Below are positions 38,488-46,853 of a DNA stretch of 64,000 nt, one piece after another (positions within the stretch are counted from its first letter, which is position 1; each line of letters starts with the position of its first letter). Made by a program: the position numbers and the translations under genes. The notes beneath the pieces are model-generated. The model did not search any database. It saw only the letters and a program-made list of their open reading frames with translations, and was not told the DNA's origin. This DNA comes from Nonomuraea typhae (lineage in GTDB: Bacteria > Actinomycetota > Actinomycetes > Streptosporangiales > Streptosporangiaceae). The stretch lies in the NCBI RefSeq assembly GCF_009760925.1, contig NZ_VRLV01000020.1:62001-126000 (forward strand), in the 5' to 3' direction.

Positions 38488-39324
38488 ATGCGCAGACTTC
38501 GGCGAATCAGCGTGGCGCTCGCCGCCGCCCTCCTCTGCCTGTCGCCGGTGACGCACCCGGCGCAGGCCGCGACCGCGGACCTGGCCGGCAGCGTCAACGT
38601 CAACGGCTGCTCGGGAGGGCTGGTACGGATGCCGGCCTCCACACCCGACGACCCGGCCCTCGTCATGACGAACGGGCACTGCTACGAGGGCGCGTGGCCG
38701 GTCCCCGACGAGGTCCTGGTGGACCAGCCCTCCCACCGCCTGGTCGAGCTACTCGGCGCCGACGGCAAGCCCGTGGCCGCCCTGCACGCCGCCAGAGCGC
38801 TCTATGTGACCATGACCGGCACCGACCTCGCGCTGTACCAGCTCGGGACGACCTACCGGCAATTGGAGCAGGACCACCGGCTGCGGCCGCTCACGGTCTC
38901 GGCGCGGCGCCCCGAGCCGGGCAGGAGGATCCGGGTGGTCTCCGGCGGCCTGAAGAAGGTCTACTCGTGCGCCGTCGACCGGCTCACGTACCGGGTCCTG
39001 GAGTCGGGCTACATGACCAAGGACGTCCTGCGCTACACCTCGGCCTGCAAGACCGGCCCCGGCACCTCGGGCTCGCCGGTCGTCGACGCGGCGAGCGGCG
39101 AGGTCGTCGGGATCAACAACACCAGCAACCGCGAGGGCGGCACGTGCACGCTGGACAACCCGTGCGAGATGAGCCGCGACGGCGTCATCACCGCCCGTAA
39201 GAGCGCCGCCTACGGCACCCAGACGTACTGGCTCACCACGTGCGTCGCGGCGGGAAACAAGCTCGACCTGAACCGGCCCGGCTGCCTGCTGCCCCGGCCC
39301 GGCCTGTCGGCCACCGGGCGGTGA
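38488..39324 (+). CDS. Secreted trypsin-like (S1) serine protease
   Basis: 278 residues. Signal peptide (ISVALAAALLCLSPVTHPAQ, then A). Catalytic His in VMTNGHCYEG, Asp in TGTDLALYQL and Ser in KTGPGTSGSPVVDAASG. Cysteine pairs (CSGG/HC, SCAV/SACK, GTCTLDNPC) fit an exported protease. It starts 30 bases after the aminopeptidase stop, so the two are probably co-transcribed. Its stop lies within an 18-base tandem duplication shared with the convergent oxidase gene. Confidence 0.92.
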   Translation: MRRLRRISVALAAALLCLSPVTHPAQAATADLAGSVNVNGCSGGLVRMPASTPDDPALVMTNGHCYEGAWPVPDEVLVDQPSHRLVELLGADGKPVAALHAARALYVTMTGTDLALYQLGTTYRQLEQDHRLRPLTVSARRPEPGRRIRVVSGGLKKVYSCAVDRLTYRVLESGYMTKDVLRYTSACKTGPGTSGSPVVDAASGEVVGINNTSNREGGTCTLDNPCEMSRDGVITARKSAAYGTQTYWLTTCVAAGNKLDLNRPGCLLPRPGLSATGR

Positions 39325-39351
39325 GGGGTCAGCGGGCGGTGAGGGGTCAGC
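39316..39351. repeat. 18-bp perfect tandem duplication across convergent stop codons
   Basis: GGGCGGTGAGGGGTCAGC is repeated exactly (39316-39333 and 39334-39351). Each copy carries TGA on the plus strand and TCA (TGA on the minus strand). The plus-strand protease stops in copy one and the minus-strand oxidase stops in copy two, so the duplication added a second stop for each gene. Confidence 0.9.
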
Positions 39352-41506
39352 GGGCCAGCCGTACGAACGCGGCCGTGGACGGCACCGCCCGTTCGTTGAC
39401 CACGAACAGCATGTACACCCCGGGCGGGGCCGCCGCCGGATCGGCCGGCAGGCGGACGCGGGTGCGCCAGCGGGAGTCCGCCCCGGCCGCGGAGTCGCGG
39501 ACGTGCTCGGTGGCCGTCAGGACGATCAGCCGCTGGCCGGTGTTGAACCCGTGCGTGACGGCCCCGGGCCGGACCAGTTCGACGGTGATCGCCTCCAGGT
39601 GACGGCCCCGGGTGTGGACGTCGACCTGCTGGCCGTACCCGAGACGGTCGAGCGGGACGGCGGCCGTGACCCGCTCGATCACCGGTGGGGCGCTGCGCCA
39701 CAGGTACGGCGGCAGGAACCGCTCGGCCTGCGTGTGCGCCTGCGTCCAGGGGCGTCCCCGGCGGTCGGTGCCGGGGCTGAAACCACCCGTGCTGCCCATG
39801 GCCATGACGCTCGCGTCGGGCAGCAGGAGCGTGGTGCTGTGGTAGCGGCGGTCGAGCCGGGCGGCGGCCATGGGCCGGAAGACGTTGGCGTCCGGGTCGT
39901 AGAGCTCGGCCTGCCGTACGGCGTCCTCGGGGATGCTGTGGTTGGCCCAGCCCCTGCTCACGCCGCCGGTGACGAGCACGGTGCCGTCCGGCAGGATCGT
40001 GGCGTCGCACAACATGCGCGGGTGCCGCATCTCGGGGCCGGGGCGCCAGCCGGGTTGCGCGGTGAGGTCGGCGTCGCGGCGGTAGCCGAAGAGCACCGTG
40101 GAGCGGGTGGCCGCGGCGTCGTCGTCGAGCCGTTTGTGGTCGGTGACGCTCTCCTCCTGGCCGCCGGCGACCAGGACGGTGTGAGCGGTGTCGCCGTCGC
40201 GGAAGGGCAGCAGGACGGCCGAGCCGTAGTGGGGGTAGCTGCGCGAGCCGGTGCCGGGCATGTCGTAGCGGCGGCCGGCGCGGGCGAGCGGGTGGCGCCG
40301 GCCCGGTTCGTAGGCGTAGAGCCAGCCCCGGTTGGCCTCCTGCAGGAAGAGCACCCCGCCGGGCGTGCTGCCGGGCAGGGTGAAGGCGGCGGGATAGGTG
40401 GCGAGGGGGCGTTCACCGGGCAGGCCGGTTCTGTCGGTGAGTTCGGGCAGGCGGTCGCCCAGGTGGATGAAGGCGTCGCCGCGCTCGTCCAGGAGCTCGT
40501 AGGTGTTGTGCAGGTTCTCGTAGAAGCGCAGGAAGATCGACTCGATGCCCTGGGTGAGTGCGGCGGCGGCGCCTGACAGGACGAGCGGCCGGCCGTCGGG
40601 CATGGTCACCACCGTGGGGTACCAGCGGGCTTCGCGCAGCCGGATCTCCGGCCGGGTCCAGCCGCCGGCGGCGATGCCCGGGTTGTAGATATGGATGAAG
40701 TTCGCCTCGGGGAACAATCCGCCCACGTGTCCGCCGGCGGTCAGCAGCCGGCCGTCGGCCAGGTGCGCCTGGCCGACGCAGAACAGGTTCTCGGGGCGCA
40801 GGCCGGACTCCTCCTCGCTGCGTGCGCGGGTGACCATGCGGGCCAGGTCGAGCGCGCGGATCTCCACGTTCCTGACGTTGGCGTAGTCCCACTGGTCGAA
40901 GCGGTGGCCCTCGTGCTCGATGAACCTGACGGCGCCGGCGGCGTCCCGGCTGCGCGGCGGCGACCACATGACGATCTCGGCCGCCCTGCCGGGCGCGCCC
41001 ATCAGCGCCGCGTGGACGGCCACCACGCCCAGGTCGAGCGGGCTGCCGCCGGGCCCGCCGCCGGTCCAGGCGCCGCCGGGCGGCTCGATCCACACCTCCA
41101 CGCGCAGGCGGCCGTGGCGGGTGGTGACGATGACGACGTCGCCGGGCTCGCGGGGGCCTCCGACGGCGGTGGGGGTGATGGTCGGGCTCCAGCGCAACGG
41201 GGCGCCCGTCGGCCCGCCGACCTGCCCGCCGGCCTCTCCCCCGTCGATCAGGACCCGGCCGCGTTCGGCCCGGGCGGTGATCGCGGTGGAGGTGGTGTCG
41301 CGGGTGGAGCCCAGGTGGAGGGTGTGTCCGCCCTGGCCGAGGACGAGATGGACGGTCACGCCGTACCGCAGCAGGCCGGGGTCGGAGACGTCGATGAAAC
41401 CGGGCCCCGCTCCGCATCCGGCCAGCAGCACGGCCGCGCCCGCGCCCGCCAGCAGCCGGCGCCGGGACAGCCCGCCCGCCCGCGCGGTCAAGGGAGGCTC
41501 ATGCAT
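39347..41506 (-). CDS. Exported copper-radical oxidase (galactose/glyoxal oxidase-like, GlxA type)
   Basis: 719 residues from an ATG preceded by GAAGGA. A twin-arginine lipoprotein signal (LSRRRLLAGAGAAVLLAGCG) suggests Tat export and lipid anchoring at the cysteine. The Kelch-like fold holds all the expected active-site residues: Cys in ENLFCVGQAHL and Tyr in ARWYPTVVTM (thioether pair), Tyr-His in RRYHSTTLLLP, and His in VTHGFNTGQR. A C-terminal DUF1929 domain ends the protein. Such enzymes oxidise aldehydes or alcohols to make peroxide. In Streptomyces GlxA acts with cslA on an apical glycan, but cslA is not present here. Confidence 0.92.
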   Translation of the reverse strand: MHEPPLTARAGGLSRRRLLAGAGAAVLLAGCGAGPGFIDVSDPGLLRYGVTVHLVLGQGGHTLHLGSTRDTTSTAITARAERGRVLIDGGEAGGQVGGPTGAPLRWSPTITPTAVGGPREPGDVVIVTTRHGRLRVEVWIEPPGGAWTGGGPGGSPLDLGVVAVHAALMGAPGRAAEIVMWSPPRSRDAAGAVRFIEHEGHRFDQWDYANVRNVEIRALDLARMVTRARSEEESGLRPENLFCVGQAHLADGRLLTAGGHVGGLFPEANFIHIYNPGIAAGGWTRPEIRLREARWYPTVVTMPDGRPLVLSGAAAALTQGIESIFLRFYENLHNTYELLDERGDAFIHLGDRLPELTDRTGLPGERPLATYPAAFTLPGSTPGGVLFLQEANRGWLYAYEPGRRHPLARAGRRYDMPGTGSRSYPHYGSAVLLPFRDGDTAHTVLVAGGQEESVTDHKRLDDDAAATRSTVLFGYRRDADLTAQPGWRPGPEMRHPRMLCDATILPDGTVLVTGGVSRGWANHSIPEDAVRQAELYDPDANVFRPMAAARLDRRYHSTTLLLPDASVMAMGSTGGFSPGTDRRGRPWTQAHTQAERFLPPYLWRSAPPVIERVTAAVPLDRLGYGQQVDVHTRGRHLEAITVELVRPGAVTHGFNTGQRLIVLTATEHVRDSAAGADSRWRTRVRLPADPAAAPPGVYMLFVVNERAVPSTAAFVRLAR

Positions 41507-41669
41507 CGTGGTGTTCCTTCCTGCCGGGAATCGGTCGTACGCCTCCACAGTTCGGGTGTCCGGCGGCGGGCGAATCCCGGGAACCAGACCGCCGCCCATC
41601 GGGGAAACCGGTACCCGGAGGTCGGAAAACCTGGCTGTCTTTCGCCCGCCGGGCGCGCATGATCGATCG

Positions 41670-43370
41670 GTGCGCACTGTACGGGCATGGGCGTGGACCG
41701 CCCCCGCGCTGGCCGGCGTCGCCGCCGCGCAGGCGGTGTCCTGGCCGGGCTCGGGCGCCGCCGGGTGGCTGGAGCTGCCCTGGCGGCTGTTCGGCCTGGC
41801 CGGGGTGGCGATCGGGTTCCTGGCGCTGCGCAGCCCGTCCTGGACGCGGGCCGGGCCGCTGATCGTGATCCTCGGCGCCACCTACTACCTGGGCGAGCTG
41901 CGCGCGGCCGAGCACCCGCTGATCTTCGCCGCCGGGTTCTGCGGCGCCTACCTGTGGGTGGGCGTGACCGCGCAGCTGGCGCTGACCTGGCCGACCGGCC
42001 GGATCGGCGACCGCACCACCGGCGCGGTGATCGTGCTGTGCTACCTGGCGGCCGTCGGCTCGCAGGTCGCCCGCTACCTCGCCGACCGGCCGCGCCCGCC
42101 GTGGTACTTCTCCACCGCCTACCCCTACACCCCGGCGGCGAAGGCCGGGAGCGTGCTGCTGGTGGCCTGCGCGCTGCTGGTCGCCGCCGTGATCGTGCGG
42201 CGCTGGTCACGGGCCAGTCCGGTACGGCGGCGCCCGTCGGCCCCGGTGTGGGCGGCGATCGTCTCGACGGCCCTGCTGGGCACCTCCGCCGCGCTGGCGA
42301 GCCTGCTGGAGGTGCCGGTCGCGGCCGAGAACGCGCTGCTGCTGACCGCCCTGGCCGTGGCCGTCGCCCTCGTGCCGGTCATGGTGTTCGCCCGCTTCGC
42401 CCGCATGGCCAGGGCCCGCTGGCGGCTGACCGCGCTGGTCCTGGAGCACGAGCCGCACACCGGACCCGATCAGCTCGAACGCCGCCTCGCCGAGGCGCTG
42501 GGCGACCCGTCGCTGCGCCTGGCCTACGTCGCCGAGGACGGCGCGCACGTGGACGGGCACGGCCGCCCGGCCGGCCTGGCGGCCGCGCCGTACCGGGCGA
42601 TCACCCCGGTACGGCGCGGCGGCACGGTCATCGCGGTGATCGAGCACGACGAGGCCCTGCACGAGCAACGCCAGATCGCCAGGACCGCGGCCGAGGTCGC
42701 CGGCGTCGCCATCGAGAGCGCCCGCCGCTACGCGCTGATCGGCGCCCAGGTCGAGCAGCTGCGCACCTCGCGGCTGCGGCTGGCCACGACCGCCTTCGAG
42801 GAGCGGCGCCGGATCCAGCGCGACCTGCACGACGGCGCCCAGCAGCAGCTGTTCGCGGTCCTGGTGCTCATCGACCTGGCCCAGCGGCAGCTCACGCAGG
42901 GGGACGCGGGGAACGGCGAGGGCCTGGCCGTGCTCAAGCGGGCGCACGCGCAGTTGCGCGACGCGATCCAGACCCTGCGCGAGCTGACGCAGGGCATCTA
43001 CCCGACGACGCTGGTCGAGCACGGCCTGGCCGCCGCCGTCGAAGGGCTGGCCGACGTGGCGCCCATCCCCGTGTCCTTCACCGTGCCGCGCGAGCGCTGG
43101 CCGCGACCGGCCGAGACCACCGCCTACTTCGCGATCAGCGAGGCGCTCACCAACTGCTACAAGCACGCGCAGGCCGGTCATGCCGAGATCCGGGTGGAGC
43201 ACGACGGGGACGGCCTGCGCATCGAGGTCCGCGACGACGGCCGCGGCGGCGCCGGCGATCCCGGCGGGCTGCGGGACCGGGTGTCCGCGGTCGGCGGCCG
43301 GGTCGAGATCGACAGCACGCCCGGTCAGGGCACCACCGTCGTCCTCCACGTTCCCACGGAGATGTCGTGA
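41670..43370 (+). CDS. Membrane sensor histidine kinase with GAF-like region
   Basis: 566 residues from a GTG at 41670. About eight membrane segments lie in the first 240 residues. A GAF-like stretch follows (YRAITPVRRGGTVIAVIEHD, ALHEQRQIARTAAEVAGVAI), then HisKA_3 with the phospho-acceptor in ERRRIQRDLHDGAQQQLFAV and a GHKL domain (AISEALTNCYKHAQAGHAEI). No ribosome site is obvious. It overlaps the response regulator by four bases (GTGA). The signal is unknown. Confidence 0.9.
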   Translation: MRTVRAWAWTAPALAGVAAAQAVSWPGSGAAGWLELPWRLFGLAGVAIGFLALRSPSWTRAGPLIVILGATYYLGELRAAEHPLIFAAGFCGAYLWVGVTAQLALTWPTGRIGDRTTGAVIVLCYLAAVGSQVARYLADRPRPPWYFSTAYPYTPAAKAGSVLLVACALLVAAVIVRRWSRASPVRRRPSAPVWAAIVSTALLGTSAALASLLEVPVAAENALLLTALAVAVALVPVMVFARFARMARARWRLTALVLEHEPHTGPDQLERRLAEALGDPSLRLAYVAEDGAHVDGHGRPAGLAAAPYRAITPVRRGGTVIAVIEHDEALHEQRQIARTAAEVAGVAIESARRYALIGAQVEQLRTSRLRLATTAFEERRRIQRDLHDGAQQQLFAVLVLIDLAQRQLTQGDAGNGEGLAVLKRAHAQLRDAIQTLRELTQGIYPTTLVEHGLAAAVEGLADVAPIPVSFTVPRERWPRPAETTAYFAISEALTNCYKHAQAGHAEIRVEHDGDGLRIEVRDDGRGGAGDPGGLRDRVSAVGGRVEIDSTPGQGTTVVLHVPTEMS

Positions 43371-44035
43371 GAGTAGTCATCGTCGAAGATCAGCCGTTGT
43401 TCCTGGACGCGATCGCCACGTCCCTGCAGAGCCGCGACGTCGACGTCGTCGGCCGGGCGCGCGAGGTGGAGGAGGCCATGCGCGTCATCGACGAGGCCGC
43501 GGCCGACGTGGCCCTGCTCGACATCCGGCTGCCGCCCGCCTTCACCGACGAGGGCCTGCAGGTGGCGGAAATGGTGCGCCGCCGCTACCCGGAGGTGGCG
43601 ATCCTCGTCCTGTCCTCCTACGCCGAGCTGGCCTTCGCCGAGCGGCTCCTCGTCATGGAGGCCGAGCCGCACGCCGTCGGCTACCTGCTGAAGGAGCGGG
43701 TCGGCGACGTGGGCGACCTCATCGACGCGCTGACCCGGGTGGTGGCGGGCGAGGTCGTCGTCGACTCCCACATCGTCGCCAGGCTCATGGCCCGCCGCCG
43801 CCGCCACGACCCGCTCGAGGTGCTGACCGCGCACGAGCGCCGCGTCCTGGGCCTGGTCGCGGAGGGCCGCTCCAACCTGGGCATCGCCCAGCAGCTCGGC
43901 TGCCGGATCAGCACGGTCGAGAAGCACCTGGTCTCCATCACCGCCAAGCTCGGGCTGCGCGACGCTCCGGGATCCGACCGGCGGGGCGTCAACCTGCGGG
44001 TGCTGGCGACGCTGGAGTTCCTGCGCAGCTCCTGA
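43367..44035 (+). CDS. NarL/LuxR-type response regulator
   Basis: 222 residues with a GTG overlapping the kinase stop. Receiver: VRVVIVEDQPLFLDAIATSL, Asp52 in VALLDIRLPP, and Lys in YLLKERVGDV. The C-terminal HTH is LTAHERRVLGLVAEGRSNLG followed by CRISTVEKHLVSITAKLGLR. It is the partner of the adjacent kinase. The LuxR domain is followed by an insertion-like GSDRRGVNLRVLATLEFLRS end, common in this subgroup. Confidence 0.93.
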   Translation: MRVVIVEDQPLFLDAIATSLQSRDVDVVGRAREVEEAMRVIDEAAADVALLDIRLPPAFTDEGLQVAEMVRRRYPEVAILVLSSYAELAFAERLLVMEAEPHAVGYLLKERVGDVGDLIDALTRVVAGEVVVDSHIVARLMARRRRHDPLEVLTAHERRVLGLVAEGRSNLGIAQQLGCRISTVEKHLVSITAKLGLRDAPGSDRRGVNLRVLATLEFLRSS

Positions 44036-44045
44036 CGCATGGGAT

Positions 44046-44510
44046 TCAGGCCGTCGTCAGGCTGTTCACGAAGAGTTCGGCCTCGTCCTGGCCCATTCCG
44101 GTTTCGCCGCGTACCAGGTAGATCGCCTGTTCCCGGTGCCCTTCCGCGACCAGGTTCCGCACCCGGCCGGCCAGGTCTGCCGTCCCCCGGCGGGGCAGCG
44201 AGGGCCGCAGGCCGGCGAAGGCCGGGTGGTCGGTGAGCCTGCGGCGTCCGGCGGCCACGTCCTCCACCAGGTCCTTGGCCTCCTTCAGGCCGAGGCGGGT
44301 GTGCTGGCGGAGGACTTTGATGGCGTGGATCGTCTTCTCCTGCCGCAGCAGGCGGAGGACTTCCTGCTCGACGTCCGCGGCCGAATGGAGTGAGGGGACC
44401 GGTGGTTTCAGTTCGCCCCCGCGCCGCCCGGCCAGCGCCACCAGGCTCACGGCCACCACGGCCACCACCACTCCGACGATCAGCACGATTCCCGTCAGCC
44501 CGAAATCCAT
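44046..44510 (-). CDS. Membrane-anchored protein with ribosomal L7/L12 C-terminal-like domain
   Basis: 154 residues: an N-terminal membrane helix (GIVLIVGVVVAVVAVSLVAL) and then helices with the L7/L12 C-terminal pattern, HAIKVLRQHTRLGLKEAKDL followed by VEDVAAGRRR. A second similar helix pair (EQAIYLVRGETGMGQDEAEL) follows. Proteins like this occur in many actinomycetes but have no settled function. The L7/L12 fold binds GTPase factors on the ribosome, so a GTPase or translation-related docking role is a guess. It is convergent with the response regulator, 10 bases apart. Confidence 0.82.
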   Translation of the reverse strand: MDFGLTGIVLIVGVVVAVVAVSLVALAGRRGGELKPPVPSLHSAADVEQEVLRLLRQEKTIHAIKVLRQHTRLGLKEAKDLVEDVAAGRRRLTDHPAFAGLRPSLPRRGTADLAGRVRNLVAEGHREQAIYLVRGETGMGQDEAELFVNSLTTA

Positions 44511-44566
44511 GCCCGCATGATATTCACGGCCGGACTCGATGACACCCCGGGCGCCAGGCGCCTTGC

Positions 44567-45982
44567 TCAGCCCGCGCGCCTGGGCGTGAAACGCAGCCCG
44601 GAGTGCAGCCCCGCCGGACGGCCGCCGGTTGCGGGAAGGACGGACAGCAGGGCTCCCCTGCCGATGACGCCGGAGAAGACGGACGCCTCCATGCCTTCCG
44701 GCGCGTACAGGCCGGGGGCGAGGCTGCGGTAGGTGACCGGCGGGGCGGCGCCGGCCGGGACCCCGCACGCCTCGAAGGTGGCGCGGTGGTCGTCGTCGTA
44801 GGGCTCGAAGTGGTTGGTGACCCGCAGCGCGTCGCCGTCCACCTCGACCGCGACGCGGCTCTGGAACGAGCCGTACTCGCCGGCGAGCCCCGGCGCGGGA
44901 CGCTCGGGCGGGCCGCCGAAGGGCGGGGTCACCGTACGGCCGGTCACCTCCTCGATCACGGCGATGTGCAACTGGTCCTGGAGCAGCACGTTGGCCGGGC
45001 CGGTGCCGAAGCTGGTGATGACCGTGTCGTAGTCCGGCAGGATGGTGAAGGCCGAGTTGCCGCCCGGCGAGGTGCCGCCGTGGAAGGCGGCGGTGGTTCC
45101 GGCGACGGGCTCGAGCCACCAGCCCAGCCCGATGGGCGGCGCCTGCGGAATGCCCAGGTCGAAGGTCGGGGTCAGCATGGCCTTCACCGAGTCTGCCTCG
45201 AGCATGCGGGTGCCGTCCGGCGCGATACCGGCGTTCAGGTGCATGCGGCCGAAGGCGAGCATGTCCGCGACGGTGACGATCGGTGTCCCGCCGGCGGCCC
45301 CGATGGACTCGGGGACGCTGAACAGCGACGTCGCGCGCAGGGCCATCGCCTCCATGTCGAAGAACGCGCCGACGGCCGTGCGGCGCAGCAACGCCTGGGT
45401 CTGAACGGCGGTGGCCTGCGTCATGCCGCACGGCTCGAACAGCTCGCGCTGGATCGCCTTCTCGTACGGCAGGCCGGTCTGTTCCTCGATGATCCGGCCG
45501 GCGAGCACGAATCCCGGGTTCGAGTAGTGAATGCACGTGCCCGGCTCGAACAGGACGTTAACGTTCCGCAGGTGCTCCACGTATGCGCGGTGGGCGTCCC
45601 TGCCGCGCACCGCGCTGGGCACGAGCCCGTCGGCGTCGATGCCGTTGGTGTGGTTGACCAGCATCCGCACGGTGATCCGGTCGGCCGCCCCCGGATCGAG
45701 CAGGCCGAACTCAGGCACGTACCGCCGCACCGGCGCATCCAGGTCGACCGACCCGCGCTCGGCGAGCCGGAGCAGCATCGTCGTGGTGAGGACCTTGCCG
45801 ACCGAGCCGAGCAGCCACGCGGTGTCCTCGGTGAACGGCTGGCCGGTGTTGAGGTTGGCGCTTCCCTCCGCGAGGGTGAGCCGCTCGCCGCCCACCGACA
45901 CGCCGATGACGGCACCCGCCACCGCGCCGCCTGCCAGCGACTCCTGAAGGGTCTCGGCGAGACGCCGCCGCATCGTTTCCAT
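44567..45982 (-). CDS. Serine hydrolase, class C beta-lactamase / esterase family
   Basis: 471 residues. The nucleophile motif is S60-V-G-K63 in WLLGSVGKVLTTTMLLRL and the Tyr motif is HYSNPGF. The third motif position shows FHGGTSPGG. There is no signal peptide. A C-terminal extension of about 110 residues (GEYGSFQSRVAVEVDGDALR) matches the domain found after many of these esterases. It is likely an esterase, peptidase or resistance-type hydrolase. A TetR regulator is divergent, with palindromic boxes in the gap. GGGAGACG precedes the ATG. Confidence 0.9.
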   Translation of the reverse strand: METMRRRLAETLQESLAGGAVAGAVIGVSVGGERLTLAEGSANLNTGQPFTEDTAWLLGSVGKVLTTTMLLRLAERGSVDLDAPVRRYVPEFGLLDPGAADRITVRMLVNHTNGIDADGLVPSAVRGRDAHRAYVEHLRNVNVLFEPGTCIHYSNPGFVLAGRIIEEQTGLPYEKAIQRELFEPCGMTQATAVQTQALLRRTAVGAFFDMEAMALRATSLFSVPESIGAAGGTPIVTVADMLAFGRMHLNAGIAPDGTRMLEADSVKAMLTPTFDLGIPQAPPIGLGWWLEPVAGTTAAFHGGTSPGGNSAFTILPDYDTVITSFGTGPANVLLQDQLHIAVIEEVTGRTVTPPFGGPPERPAPGLAGEYGSFQSRVAVEVDGDALRVTNHFEPYDDDHRATFEACGVPAGAAPPVTYRSLAPGLYAPEGMEASVFSGVIGRGALLSVLPATGGRPAGLHSGLRFTPRRAG

Positions 45983-45998
45983 CGTCTCCCACTCCTAA

Positions 45999-46057
45999 TC
46001 GTACACAGTACTAAAGGCTCGTACCTTGTACGATTAACGTATTGGTACGCTGCACGA
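45999..46057. promoter_or_regulatory. Three TetR-type operator boxes in the serine hydrolase/TetR gap
   Basis: Consensus TCGTAC-N3-GTACGA. Box 1 TCGTACACAGTACTA (45999-46013), box 2 TCGTACCTTGTACGA (46019-46033, perfect) and a weaker box 3 TGGTACGCTGCACGA (46043-46057) that abuts the tetR ATG. Boxes 1 and 2 are 20 bases apart, about two helical turns, as expected for cooperative dimers covering both promoters. Confidence 0.8.
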
Positions 46058-46058
46058 G

Positions 46059-46811
46059 ATGTCAACTCAGGACCAGAACCAGCCGCGCACGCCCGTCTGG
46101 GCCCGTCCCGCTCCCTCGGTGCGGCAACCACGGTTCACGCGGGAGCAGATCGCGAAGGCGGCGATCGCGATCGCCGACGCCGAGGGGTTCGCGGCGCTGT
46201 CCATGCGGCGGCTGGCCGACGAGCTCGGCGCGGGCACGATGACCCTGTACCACTACGTGCCGAGCAAGCAGGACCTGCTCGCGCTGATGAACGACGAGAT
46301 CCTGAGCGAGCTGGCCGGCCCCGGCACCGAGCCCGACGCCGGCTGGCGCGACGCCCTCGCCCGCTTCGGGCGGGGCCTGCGCGCGGTCTCGGCGCACCGC
46401 CCCTGGGTGATCACGGTCCTGGGCAGCAAGGACATCGGCCCGAACGGCATGCGCGTCCTCGAGCGTGTCCTCGCCTCGCTGGCCGGCACGCCCTTCGACG
46501 CCGCGGAGAAGCTGGAGCTGATCGCGCTGGTCAGCTACTACGTGGCCGGCTACACCACGCAGTCCGGCGCGGCCGAGCAGCCCGACGAGGAGTGGATCGG
46601 CGGCGTCGCCGCCTTCGTCACCGCCCGCCTGGAAACCGGGGAGTTCCCGCACATCCAGCAGCTCCTCGACGGCGGTGACGCCGAAGCCTTCGTACGCCGG
46701 CTCGACACGCAGACGGCCGGCGACGAGCAGTTCGAGCGCGGCCTCACCCGGATCCTCGACGGGATCGAGGCCGAGTTCGGGCGGCGCTGGCCCGCTCGCG
46801 GCACTTCGTGA
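46059..46811 (+). CDS. TetR-family regulator (TetR_C type), divergent from serine hydrolase
   Basis: 250 residues. The HTH is FTREQIAKAAIAIADAEGFA followed by ALSMRRLADELGAGTMTLYH and YVPSKQDLLALM. The C-terminal domain (DAGWRDALARFGRGLRAVSA, HRPWV) is the TetR_C-like ligand domain typical of drug or xenobiotic sensors. The 76-base divergent gap carries three palindromic boxes, so it most likely represses itself and the serine hydrolase. The ligand is unknown. Confidence 0.92.
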   Translation: MSTQDQNQPRTPVWARPAPSVRQPRFTREQIAKAAIAIADAEGFAALSMRRLADELGAGTMTLYHYVPSKQDLLALMNDEILSELAGPGTEPDAGWRDALARFGRGLRAVSAHRPWVITVLGSKDIGPNGMRVLERVLASLAGTPFDAAEKLELIALVSYYVAGYTTQSGAAEQPDEEWIGGVAAFVTARLETGEFPHIQQLLDGGDAEAFVRRLDTQTAGDEQFERGLTRILDGIEAEFGRRWPARGTS

Positions 46812-46853
46812 TCTCATGGCGGGTGAGCCGATTCCCGGACGGGGGGCGATGCC

